From Polytrichum commune (taxonomy: Eukaryota > Streptophyta > Polytrichopsida > Polytrichales > Polytrichaceae), in contig OX485805.1 in assembly GCA_950295325.1 (NCBI GenBank), positions 24,911,501 through 24,975,500 of the forward strand: a stretch of DNA of 64,000 nt, read 5' to 3'. Under the pieces are notes generated by a model. That model saw only the letters and a program-made list of their open reading frames with translations, ran no database searches and had not been told where the DNA came from. A program made the position numbers and the translations under genes. Positions within the stretch are counted from its first letter, which is position 1, and the number at the start of each line of letters is the position of its first letter. Positions 1-11,400 of this stretch are shown piece after piece.

Positions 1-421
1 GCAAGTTTTAGATGCTTTTTTTTGGTGAACTGGGGAATTTGTATTAACGTGTTCTGATGTAAGTAGTAGCACCTTCAGTGTCGAAGTTTTCATCACTCGG
101 CGCTCTTTTTCTCTCTTCCGAGTTTATTCTTCAATTGGCCGTGTTTATGTTGCAAATTTCTCAGATGGGGAACCTAGCCTAGGTTTTGAAGACATCGAGG
201 AATTCATGCATCGGGGAATGTGCGAAGTGGAAGTGATTCAGGTGGATGTGTTCTACTAGGGTTATGTGGCAATCACCACAACCTTTGCTCCAGTAAGGAG
301 CTCTTGTTGGCAAATCTTTCTATTTAGAAATTAGAACTTGAGTCGAACGAACTTGTAGCCGCTGATATATAGGGTTGCCTATTCCCGTGCAGTGCGTGTC
401 TACCATACTTGTTTCTATAAA
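1..421 (+). promoter_or_regulatory. Upstream region and 5' leader of the PLAC8-family gene
   Basis: No long ORF on the gene strand. I see no convincing TATA box. A short upstream ORF of 11 codons runs from the ATG at 147 to the TAG at 182, with an in-frame second ATG at 165; if it is in the mRNA it could dampen translation of the main ORF. The main reading frame is open upstream of the chosen ATG at 422 by only a few codons without another ATG, which supports 422 as the start. An upstream non-coding exon cannot be excluded. Confidence 0.4.
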
Positions 422-3400
422 ATGACATTTGCAAATGAAGGAGATAAACCCAGTCATGTTACTGCAGCGCATGACACCAACCATACATGGGCTCCGGGGG
501 AGCGGCCAGACATCCGGGAGGCGAAGATTGGGGAAGCAGACATCACCACTGGTCATCCTCATGGAGGGTTAGGCACCAGCGTAAAACCAAAATCTTCAAA
601 GCATCAGGGAAGGCCACCGAAGAAGCCCCGTGATCATACAGAAATCAACTCCAAGTCATGGTCATTGAGGGATTTCTTAGGTCGGAGGAGCACCGAGGAA
701 CAGGAGTTACCGGAATTATCTGGAGTTATCCCTGGAGATGATGATGACGGTGATGGGTCCAGTACTACTACTTTGAGCACTGCTTCATCGAAGGACAAGA
801 AACCTAAACCCTGGAAGGTGAGAGGGTCACCTCGGAACCAAAGCGATGAATCAAAGCTCAGTAATGAGAATAGTCGTAGCACGGAATATCGGTCATGGTC
901 CTTGAGAGGGCTACTTGCGAGTACGAAAAGTGCGGGCGAGCAAGGTGAAGGAATCGAGCCTGCAGTTGGAGTTGGAGGAGGAAGTAGTACTAGTAGTACA
1001 CCAACAGGCAGGAAATTGCGAAATGGAAATGTTGCGGGTAGCAATACAAGCTCTCCATTAAGAATAGGGTCACCCATTTTCTTGCCAGGGAAGAGTTTCC
1101 TGACACCATCTGCAACGTTCGCTCGGTTGAGGGAAGAAAAGGATGAGATGTCCAGAATGACCCCATCACCGACAGAATGGTCTTTGAGGGAGGGAGTGAC
1201 TTTGCCTTTGATAGGTAAGGTGCAATGGGCGACGCTGAAGAAGGAAACCATCAAATGGCTCCTAAACCCTAAGAATTTCGCCCTTTTTGTATGGATGATT
1301 GCGGTGGTTGTCGCGGGTGCCATCCTGTTCATGGTCATGGTGGGGATGTTGAATGCAGCCATACCGAAGAAAAGTGACCGAGACACGTACTTCGAAGTCT
1401 CGAACCAGATATTGAATGCACTCTTTGTGCTTATGGCACTCTACACACATCCGTTGCGGACTCTCCACTTAATTTGGTTGATTCGGTGGAACTCCACCGA
1501 CATTTTGAAGCTCCGGAAACTTTACTGCAAAGGGGGGTTACGTAAACCGCATGAGTGGTCGCACATGCTTGTGGTGGTGATGCTCTTGCAATTGAATTGT
1601 TTTGCGACCTATGCTCTTGCGGGATTGAACTGGGGTTACAGAAGGGCGAACCGGCCTGCCATTGGGGTGGGTATAACCCTCGCGGTGGCATTTGGGGCAG
1701 GGGCCACTGCAGGGATTTACAACTCCTTGAGTCCGTTAGGGAAGGATTTTGAGCTGGGACATGAGGATGATGACATCGATGCGGGGCTTGATAGTGAAGA
1801 GAAAGGCCTTCATGTCGAAGGAGGCCATGGCGGACCAAACCTGTTCAAATTACACAAACGGAACTACGACTTGCTGGAGAAGAGGATGTCATTCTCGTGC
1901 AGGGCGGGTAGGCCGGTGGCCGATCCCCAATGGGAAGGTGGATTATTTGCCTGCCATGAAGAACCTACAATCAGCATTCTCTCCACTGCTTGCTTCTGCT
2001 GCGTCATGGGATGGAATCTGGAAAGGCTGGGGTTTGGCAACCGCTTTGTGCACGTCGTCACCTTCCTCCTCCTCCTCGGTGCTCCTTATCTTGTGTTCGA
2101 TCTGGCAGCTATTAACGTCAACAACAGGTATATACTCTTTTGCATTCTTCTTCTTTTGACTCAATGCATTCTTCTGCCTAACTTACAAACAACAACTTGT
2201 ATCTGTACGTTCAACTTTGTTACTTGTCTTGCGAATCTGGCTCAGATGAGGCTCCCAATTTTGGAAAACGAGTAAGAGCTCAATCGGTGGATGAGAGATA
2301 GACTATCTTGTACAGAAACGACAACTTTCATCTGTCCATTCAATATTACTACTTTTCTTGCAATTCTGGCTCACATGAGGCTTGCACTTTTGGAAAAACA
2401 AACAAGGTGGCCCTACTGAAAGTTTAATCGGTCGATGAGGGAAAGACTATCTCAATTGTGCATCTCCACGATTTTGAAGTGTGGTTAAAAATTCTGACAA
2501 CAGCAGGCAGCACATGACTATTAAAATTTCACAGAGAGGAGTCTGGATCTTTTATTATGATTGTTCTTCTGTCGTGCGAAGTACCCCACAGCAGCTTATG
2601 TGTGATCATCATCGTTTTAAGTCCACAACCCATGTATGAGTGGACTCTGGTTGAATTTGGGGTCGTTGTGGACCACCACAAGCGAATGGAAGGCTTGTCA
2701 GTGGAGAACAGGTTGCAAACTGATAGATTTCCCAGAAATGAAGAACATGCTTGCCTCCGCAAACACCAAAACACTTGAGCAGACCACAGTGCATGGAACT
2801 CTCTACCTGTGGATGGACTATCTCCATTGTGCATGCCACAAGTGTGGTTAAAAATCCAACGACAGTAGGCAGCCTATGACTACAAAAATTTCATATGGAG
2901 GAGTTTGTATCTTTTATTATGGGTGTTTTTCTGTTTTGCGAAGCAACCTGCAGCTTATGTGCAAAGATCATCGTTTTAAAGCCTATGCCATGTTATGTGT
3001 GGACTCTGGTTGTATTCAAGGTCTTTGTGGACCAACACAGGCAAAGGGAATGCTTGTCAGTGGAGAACCGGTTGCAAACTGATAGATTTCCCACAGAATG
3101 AAAACCTGTTTACACACACACCAACACACTTGAGCGTACCTCAATGCGTGGAACTCTCTACCTTTGGATTGAACAACCTGGAAATTTCCACTGTGTTGTG
3201 CAGTGAGTTACTTCTATAGGGCTTCCCATTCTTTTTATAGATTGTACATATGAAGGGTGGAGCCTTTGGTTTTGAAACAGTTGCCTTCACAAAGTTTGCA
3301 GCAGTGACTCTAAAATTTCTGTTTCTGATGTCTAATTTGATAAGGACTTTGTTGGTGAGTGTAGGTATGTGAGGACTTCTCTAGCAGTGACGGGCGCCGT

Positions 3401-3872
3401 ATTATGTGTATTCAGTCTTTTATATGGCGGCTTCTGGCGCATCAAGATAAGGGAAAGATACAACCTGCCTGCACGGTCATGGTGTTGTGGGCAGCCGAAC
3501 ATGAGTGATTGCTTCCAATGGCTTTTCTGTGCCCCTTGCTCCCTTTGCCAGGAGGTTCGCACTGCAGAAGCATATGACATTCGCGACGACAAATTTTATT
3601 GTAAGCCTCTAACAAGAACTAACACACCGGGGAGTTCGCCGCCACACTACCATTCATCATCATCAGGAGGTGGTGAAATTGATCTCATGGTTGCTCCGTC
3701 AACTGCCATCCCTCACCTTCCCAATGCCACCATGGTGCCTATAAAAAACGGCGAACTCATTCCAGGCGACCAGATACCAACAGACCTCACCATTCTATTT
3801 CCTCCGCCCACACAAACAGTTAAGTCCACCATGGACCTTGAAGCATTTGAAAGATCTCCTGGTCGTTTGTAA
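422..3872 (+). CDS. DUF2985/PLAC8 (cysteine-rich) membrane protein, two exons
   Basis: Exons 422-2127 and 3365-3872, GT-AG intron in phase 2, giving 737 aa. Residues 1-275 are polar and disordered, with three spaced W-S-L-R motifs (W80, W159, W253). A DUF2985-like part follows: hydrophobic stretch 286-310, conserved ILNALFVLMALYTHP (330-344), KPHEWSHM (375-382), and GYRRANRPAIGVG (405-417), with more membrane segments near 383-402, 412-436 and 543-566. The PLAC8 part has MGWNLERLGFGN (529-540) before the intron. After it come a last hydrophobic segment (574-593), GGFWRIKIRERYNLP (590-604) and the cysteine cluster CC-x7-DC-x5-C-x2-C-x2-CQEVR (609-634). Order and motifs match plant DUF2985-PLAC8 proteins such as Arabidopsis At3g10980, recalled from memory. 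These are membrane proteins of poorly defined role; PLAC8 relatives affect organ size and metal or calcium handling. The N-terminus is long for the family. The junction restores the family sequence N-R-Y-V, so the intron is secure. Confidence 0.9.
2192..2440 (+). repeat. Intronic tandem duplication, ~129-bp unit, two copies
   Basis: The stretch starting at 2192 (ACAACTTGTATCTGT) recurs at 2321 (ACAACTTTCATCTGT). Both continue through a shared CTGGCTCA-ATGAGGCT block, TTTTGGAAAA and a shared AATCGG-GATGAG block. The copies are diverged. Confidence 0.75.
2445..3190 (+). repeat. Intronic tandem duplication, ~370-bp unit, two copies
   Basis: Both units share, in order, ACTATCTC-ATTGTGCAT, GTGTGGTTAAAAAT, a GGAGTCTGGATCTTTTATTAT-like block, GTGGACTCTGGTTG, GTCAGTGGAGAAC and TTGCAAACTGATAGATTTCC. 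Substitutions and small indels run throughout. No coding potential is shared between the copies. Confidence 0.8.
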
Positions 3873-5485
3873 GGGTGACTTTTCCCAAACTTCATGTAAT
3901 TGAATGTATGCTACTCTTGACTTTAGGATTCTCAATGTCACTTGGGACAAGCAGACAGTGTCTTGCTTTCCTTGATAGATTCAAAACTGTAGACCAGATG
4001 AAAAGTTGGTGAAGACGTATTTAGCCTTAGCACTGTGTCTAAATATAAAAAGTGTAACATTAGCACATAGGCCCTTCAGGATATTGATGGGTTTTTGCAT
4101 GTACAAGCATTGTAGGGCAAACATCTATAGTGGAGTTGCTTTCCAGTGCACTTGAGTAATGTAAGTTAGCTTGATGCATTGAGCGAGTGACCTTTTACAG
4201 AAGTAGGTCAATTGTCACCTCCAAAATTTTCTAGGACTCTGCCTATGACATTTTTCCTAGGCTTTTGGGACTGGAGTCTCGGAGAGGACTTCCACCTGAT
4301 GGAATTGCAAACCGATGGAAGTGAACTGTCACATGTTTTTTCAGATCTCAGTAAAAAAAAAGGCCTCTGGGTTAGCTACAGATCAGTGTATAAACTTTTT
4401 ATTGTTGGGGAATGCTCCAATGTCATATGTAGGTGCATGTTGTCATTAGTATGCATGAAATCATTTGTCAGGAGGGTCCATGATTAGTTCACGAAGTTGA
4501 TGACAGTTTTTTTAATGAGGAGATCCTGCAGTCAGCAATTTGTGAATTGTCACTGGCGTATTTAAGAAGTGGGAGATGAATTGAAATTACATCAATCATC
4601 TTGCCTGATATTCTCCAGTAGAACATAGTCATGTTATTTGGCACCGGCCAAACTGATCTCTACCCATTATGTTATTATGAAATGCAAATACAAACCAAAT
4701 GTGTGCAGTGGAGATATGGGACGCCTTTCGATATAGCTTTGGACAAGCACTTGAAGAATGATATTTGCTCTTAAGAGGCTGAGACTGATTGTGTTGAAAG
4801 GTTTGGACATGGTGAATAGATGTTAATCTTTGTAGTATGCTTACTAATGGTATGGCAATGCAGTTTGGGTTTTGTTTTTTGCATGTCACACTAATTAAAT
4901 GAATGAAAGTCAGCAGTGAGCAGCATTTTGCAGAGATTCAATCACTGGATCACAAGAATACTGCTGCGGTGATGAATGTGTGTGGGTGACCAATGCAAAG
5001 TGCAAATTGGTACGTTTTCAATCTCCTATCCACTTCTTTGCAATGCTGACTATGTTGACAATGCCCACAACCTTTGCATGCATACGTTAAAAATTATTTA
5101 GCAGAGAAAGGTGGAATCCAAAAGCAGGCTTTTGATGGAGACATGGGAACTGATATTGTTTGAGGGATATGTAGTATTTCACACCCAGAAAGAATAAGTT
5201 TGACAACCTGTTACAGTCCCCCTTTCAAAGAGTGAATATCCACCTAGAAATCAAGACCCTTCATTCAAAGATGGTGAAGAGCAATATCTTATAACAAAGT
5301 GAATCAACTATAATTTCTTAGCAAGATTTCTTGAATTGGCACGCAATCTGTGTGTACAAACATCTATCTTTGCAAGAACAGTTGGTTCACAAAGCTTACA
5401 GTGATACTACTCATTTTGCCCAATTCCCTTATATGTTATTGTGAACAATTGCATTTGCAATCAAGCAGGATTTTTGAAACAAAGT
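3873..5485. other. 3' flank of the PLAC8 gene and intergenic sequence
   Basis: The first few hundred bases are the likely 3' UTR. The small ORFs further on are not homologous to anything I recognise. I see no TE ends. Confidence 0.4.
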
Positions 5486-5564
5486 GCAAGTGGCACATAA
5501 ATCAAGAAAATCGATGGGATGCAAAAGGCCTTCCGTTAGATTTTCTTGATTATGTGCCACTTGC
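5486..5564. ncRNA. Candidate hairpin RNA: near-perfect 26-bp stem
   Basis: Arm 1 (5486-5512) starts GCAAGTGGCACATAA and arm 2 (5539-5564) is its reverse complement with a single one-base bulge. The loop is 26 nt. A stem this long and exact in unique-looking intergenic DNA fits a young miRNA or siRNA hairpin. A small MITE remnant is the alternative, as I see no target duplication. Transcription is not shown by the sequence. Confidence 0.4.
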
Positions 5565-5855
5565 CCTTAGCTTCACAGCTTTTACACTCCTCGAAATTGG
5601 GCTCAGTATGGCCAGGGTACTAAACCCTAAACCATCAAAAGGAGGAACTTTGACAATGAATATGTGAGGCATACTTGGGGTGCTGATGTGTATATGCAGG
5701 TGAAAGTGGGAGAGACTATATATTTTTGAAGAAGCAGGGGCACTCTGCCGAGTCTTTATATTCATCCAAAGGGCACACCAGGAGCCGGAAAGACTCACCA
5801 CCCTTCGGCAAGGGATGTTACAACAGTACCTCTTCAATGTGCCTCCTCATATCCA

Positions 5856-6175
5856 AGCCCATTCAAGGTGGCGTTTCCCTCTTCCTTGACATCTCCATAA
5901 TGGAATGAAAAAATAGAAATCCTCCAAGGTGGCCTTTCCTTCTCCACTGACATCTCAATAACTATTTTCCAGCTGATTGCTCAGCTAATCGTGCCAAAAA
6001 ACACACTGCTTATTGGGACAAATAGCAGCCCTCCCAGGTGACCTTTTCTAATCCAGTGACATCTCAATAATGGAATGAACAAATAGCAACCCTCCAAGGT
6101 GGTGTCTCCGTCTCCATTGACATTTCAATAATCGAATGTACAAATAGCAATCATTCCCAGTGGTGGTTCCTTGTC
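5856..6175. repeat. Degenerate minisatellite, ~60-bp unit
   Basis: The unit CCTCCAAGGTGGCC-TTTCC-TCTCC-TGACATCTC-AATAATGGAATGAACAAATAGCAA recurs near 5862, 5925, 6035, 6097 and partly near 6155. An unrelated insertion of about 60 bp separates the second and third copies. Confidence 0.7.
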
Positions 6176-8423
6176 CTTGGATTACCAATGTGCAATAAAT
6201 TTGCTTTCATACAACAATTTTAGGCCAATTTGATATGTAAGGTCGTGGGAAACTTTGACCACCACAAAACTCAACAGGCAAGTTATGTGGTTTGCTCTAT
6301 GACATAGGTTACTACTTATACCGATTATACTTTGGACCACACCATTGAGCTTATTTCCACACTAAAAATGTTGGGGATAATATTTTGGGTGCACATTATT
6401 TACCTTCCCACTATATTTAACTAAAGTCCACATCGCAGGTTACAATATTTCTATTCGATTGAAAGCAGTTTGCATTTTGAAATACTTCCAACTAAGGGGA
6501 ATGAGTTGGGTATATGTTGAAGGCACACTTAGTGTAACTAGAGTTGCTTTATTATGTTGCGTGACGTCGCATATTTTGGGCTACACTATAGGGTAGCCCC
6601 GGGTAAGTCACACAGTATACATCTGCCTGTAGTATTTACCATAATCATGTAGTGAAAGCATGCCTAGACTTTCAAATAAAATTATACTGATTGGTTTCTC
6701 TATCAGTTAAGATATGATTCATGAGAAAATCTATGAACTGATATAATGCAAATCTTCATTTGTGCACACATGATAAAAAAATTCAGGAGATTAAATGGCC
6801 AAGAGTTGAATGGAAGTTCACTCTCCTTTGATGCAGCATCTATTATGAAAAGAACAAAGCACCACACTTCTAACTTAAGGTTGAGGCATCTACAACAGAT
6901 AAAATAAAAGAGTTTGCATCTGTTTAGGAGTGATAGTGGGGAATTTTTTTTCTTGTGAAGAGAAATAAATTCTAAGGAGAATAGAATTTTTTTAAAAAAA
7001 AAATTCATGTTCATGGAAATTGCTACAATGTTCGAAGCGGTAAAGTTAGGGTAACATGTCAGCATTACATGACCCTAGGGAGCGGTTTAATGGACTTGGT
7101 TGACAATGGATGTCTATATGGATAGGCCATGCAATGTTGTTGCATGTTGTCTATTGTTGGTCACTCACATGGCAACGATGAATATGCCACAACACAACAT
7201 GGTTTGGGAACAACACACAATGAATATCTATCAACTTGGATCATTTACACATCATCATTTTTTATAAAAGAAACATAACATTGTTAAAGGTTCTTTTGGA
7301 CAACCCATAGTTGAGGAATCAAAAGCCATTGCAACACAAATAATGCACCAATTCTATACGTGTTAAGATTGAATCTACCTTCCCAAGGTTTCCACTTTCC
7401 TTGAGTATGGTATGTTGGATTTGAGTGAACAACCCATTCACTCGTTCCTTGTTGGATGCCTAAATCCTTGCCTCCAAGGAACCTGCATACAGGTTGGTTC
7501 ACCCCAGCTGCTACGTTGCTTATGTTGCAAGGTTTCCACTCACTACAACTATCCTAAGTTGACTATGTTGGGATTTTAGGGAAAAGTCGTCCCATACACA
7601 GGTCTTAACAAAGTCATGAAATTTTGCTCAAAGTCGATCCTGTCAACCAGCATTGTTGGCAAGGATGAATCCTTAATCATTGGTTTATTTCTGGGGGTTA
7701 TCAAGGGTTTAGGCCATTATGTGCATTTTTCACAGATCCAAATGGTCATGGGAGGAAGAGGTCAGGTGCATGAGTTCTAAAAGCATTGACTGTATGTAGT
7801 TCACAAGAGGTAGTCCAAGACATGCAGCAGCCGCAATATTGTAAAGAGATACTCCCATCATGATTTGATAAAAATGTATATTACACAACCACTTTGTGTC
7901 CGTTGATCAATTTTGGACAACAAGGCTTGGATAAATTTGTCACAAAAGTGCTGTACATAGCCTATGTCTGCACTTAGTATTTTACATATGTAGTGCATAC
8001 AAAGCACAAGAGCTAATAGTGATACCATGAAACCTCTCTAGATGCTGAGGTACCACTCCTTTGGATGATAGTGTGATGAGGAGCTGGCCATTTCGCCCTT
8101 TACAAGCTGATAACCTCGTCACGTGATCAATGGTTGTAAATCATTTGATTCCCCTGCAATATATTTTAAATGAGCCTGAAGACGTACTGGTGCCAACAAT
8201 GAATACGGCAAGGAGGAAAAACCATGGCAGCTGTGTGTCTTGGTTGAGAGCCGTGATCGGTGGAAGTATCATCAAATCCATCCATGTCCATTTACAGATC
8301 ATTATGTCGCTTGAAGATCAAAAACTAGCTCCAATGAACTGGGCTTGAATGACCTCCCCCATCATTGCAATCGTCATAAAAGGCACCATATGCACACCCC
8401 TCCTCACGGGAAGCAGAGTCCCT
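6176..8423. other. Intergenic, AT-rich, nothing recognised
   Basis: Only short ORFs without recognisable similarity. The side near 8423 will include the 3' UTR of the ABCF5-like gene on the minus strand. Confidence 0.4.
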
Positions 8424-11400
8424 CTAATTCCACCTTTTTGCATTCTTTGTAACCTTCCCTTTTGCTTTGCCTTGCTGAAAGGATTGAGCTTTTTGCTTCT
8501 TCTGCAGTTCCTTCTCGGCCTGGAAATAATCACAACAAATGCACTTTAGTCAGTACTACCAGTAAACATAAATCATATGTTGCAAAATGTCATAATGAGC
8601 TCACACACAAATTTCATGATTTTTATAGTACCTTCGACATCTTTGACTTGGCTTTCACTGTAGGGGATCTTGCATCGAGTTCTTCCTCTCGCTCCAACTC
8701 CCTTTGTCGTGCTTCCAGATTTTGCTCAAGGTAATACTGCAGACAAAGCGGCCACATAAAGGATAGACTCCCATTAGCAGCAGGTCAATGTGACGGATAC
8801 TGACAAAATTTTGTGCTGAATAATCCACCACCTTCCCATATACATCGACTTAGTTATTAGGGGGAAAAAAACCCTCCTACATACCCTGATACATGATTGT
8901 CGCCCTTTATAAAAAGAGAAGCAACGGGTTTGGGAGTTGGAAACTCACATTATAGTCACCAACATAGTCTTGTAAACGCCTGTCACTCACTTCTACAACT
9001 CGGTTCACAATTTGCCGTAGAAAGTATCGATCGTGAGAAACAGCAACCACAGTACCAGTATACTCCCTCAGGGCTTCCTGGGAAAGCCAAACACATAAAA
9101 GGATCAGAACCAGTTTGTGCATTTACCCTCACAAAGTTGTCATCAATTCATTCTTGAATTTTCATCAATTCCCAATCCAGAATAGAAGGTACATATAAAT
9201 AAAGTACCTCCAGCATTTCTTTTGAAGGAATGTCCAAATGGTTGGTAGGCTCATCCAACACGAGCAAGGTTGAGGGTGTCACCATGAATTTGCACAGTGC
9301 TAAGCGTGCCTGCAACAAGACACACCAAAATCAGTGTCAATTTGCTACACAACTCCAACTCAATGAAACCGTCATCATGGAGGTTTAGCAAGGTACACAT
9401 CGGTATGTAACTGATTCAACTTCACCTTTTCACCCCCACTGAGGAAGGCCACCTTCCGATGAAGCATTTCCGCCTTGAAGCTACAACGCCCAAGAAGAGC
9501 TTTGATATCATTCACCTTCCAATCCTCGGCTGCCTCCTCAATTGTCTTCAGGACAGTTTTGTCCAAATCCAAAGCCTCAGCCTACAAGTCAGATTGACTC
9601 ACCAGGTCAGTGACTTCATCCAAAAAATGATGCTTCGTCTATCTCTAGTGATTCATCAAAATGCCCATGACTTCCTCTTGGAATTCACTTCAGGCCGCCG
9701 TGCATCTTAAAAAGAGCAATGGCAATAGTGTGTGGGCCTTACGAGGTTACTCTCCTTCATCAGACACCTATATTTGAGTGGTATATGGCAAGGTATGTGG
9801 TTAAGAATAAATACCAAATAGACAAGAGTCACAATGAGATTGAACTACATGCTCAGAATATAGACATCATCTTGGGTTAATAGTGAACATCACAATTGGA
9901 AGGGCCTGTGTGGAAACTGAGAGAACAAAATCTTCACTTTGACATCATATAACTTCTGCACCTCCACTCCAGTTATAGGAATTGAGAATGGTAATCTGCA
10001 TGACTCATTGCAATTGCTAACCACACGAGACACTTCCTGAACCAAGTCCCAGCAGTCAAAATCGTCTGTGGAGTTGGAAGTTCCTAGAATACAGCCACTG
10101 ACTTAACTAGCACTCCAGAGGATTGTAGAGCTAGCAAGCTTGGAGACAAAAATGTTTACCTGGTTTTGTTCAAAATAGTTCGGGATCACACGATGTTCAC
10201 CAAGGGATATTTCTCCAGATGTAGAGTTTTGTAAGCCCATCAGCATCCGCAACAATGTACTTTTCCCACATCCGTTCGGCCCAATAATTGCTACTTTCTC
10301 CCCCCGTTCTACTAGCAGTTTAGCATTCTCAAACAATACCTGCAGAAGACATATCTTTTAAGTCCACCTACTTCATCACTTAGTCTCTGAAATGACATGT
10401 TCTTAATTCGCCAAGCCATGTGGCACACAGGGAAATTCTAAGCAAGCGCATACTGACAACAAGCTTAGCCTTTTCTTCACTGCACACAATCTTGAATCAA
10501 GAGAAAAACTTCGTTTTGCCTACAATTGAGATTCTGCGAGACCGCATAAACATTCGACCTAATTTGACAGTGCTAGCTCTGCCAAACCCTGTCAAGAGAC
10601 TACCCTAATGACTGGACTTACTCCTGAAGACAGAAAAGGATCGCAAGAAATTGCATAGAATCCTTACTTTATCATCGTAACGAACCCCTAGATTCTTAAT
10701 TTCGAAGACTGTCCTTCCACTACGCTCCAGCTCTGGGAATCGAAACTTGAGTGGCTTCCGTTCAAAGGGCTTCTCAACAAGCTGTCCTTCTTCTTGCATT
10801 TTCTCCAGTTGCTGCAGAATGGAAAAGACAGAAAAATTAGAGACTAGTTGTCTTCACTTTCCTGCATTTCTTAAAACGAACCACTGCAATACTGTCTCAC
10901 TCAGATAAACGGTCACCTTAGAATATCCTTGCAAGTATCAATGTTCAAACAACACTCACAGATAAGAGAACCAGTACATCATAAAAGAAGAATTAAGAGG
11001 ATAGCTAATCCAAAGCTCTTAAAGTCGCATACTCAATATAAAGAAATTGAAAGGAAGCAATCAGAAACTATAATTAAATAGAAAATAAATCACACATTCA
11101 GCAGAATTTGACCAGGTGCCATCCACAACAATCAAGCTGCATGGAAGAAGCGCCCTTAAAATTTCTACTGTTGACATCCAGAGGTAATAGGAAGACTCAA
11201 GCGGATTGTTGCATAGCATGTGTACTAAGATCTCAATGTTATCAACACAAGGAAACCGAGATAAGACAAAACGAACACCCTGAAGTAGGAAAACAAAACC
11301 CAAAAGCTTAGTTTATTAGGGAAAACACCTCCTTAGAATGGTGAACTGAAGGGGAGATTTGCAGACAACCGGATTCCCACCAAAATGCTGTAAATCACAA

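Larger units (their letters stand above)
2128..3364 (+). other. Intron of the PLAC8-family gene with two tandem duplications
   Basis: The donor is GT at 2128 and the acceptor AG at 3363-3364. Reading through the donor would add about 50 non-homologous residues before a stop at 2275. The intron holds two sets of diverged tandem repeats: a unit of about 129 bp (about 2192 and 2321) and a unit of about 370 bp (about 2445-2815 and 2815-3190). Confidence 0.8.

Noticed and set aside
634-1386. 250-codon ORF on the minus strand opposite the PLAC8 exon
   Set aside because: It is the antisense shadow of a clearly homologous coding exon and shows no family motifs.
2128-2275. Extension of the PLAC8 ORF past the exon-1 donor
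   Set aside because: The extension (ILFCILLLLTQ...) is not family sequence, while splicing to 3365 restores the conserved PLAC8 region in frame.
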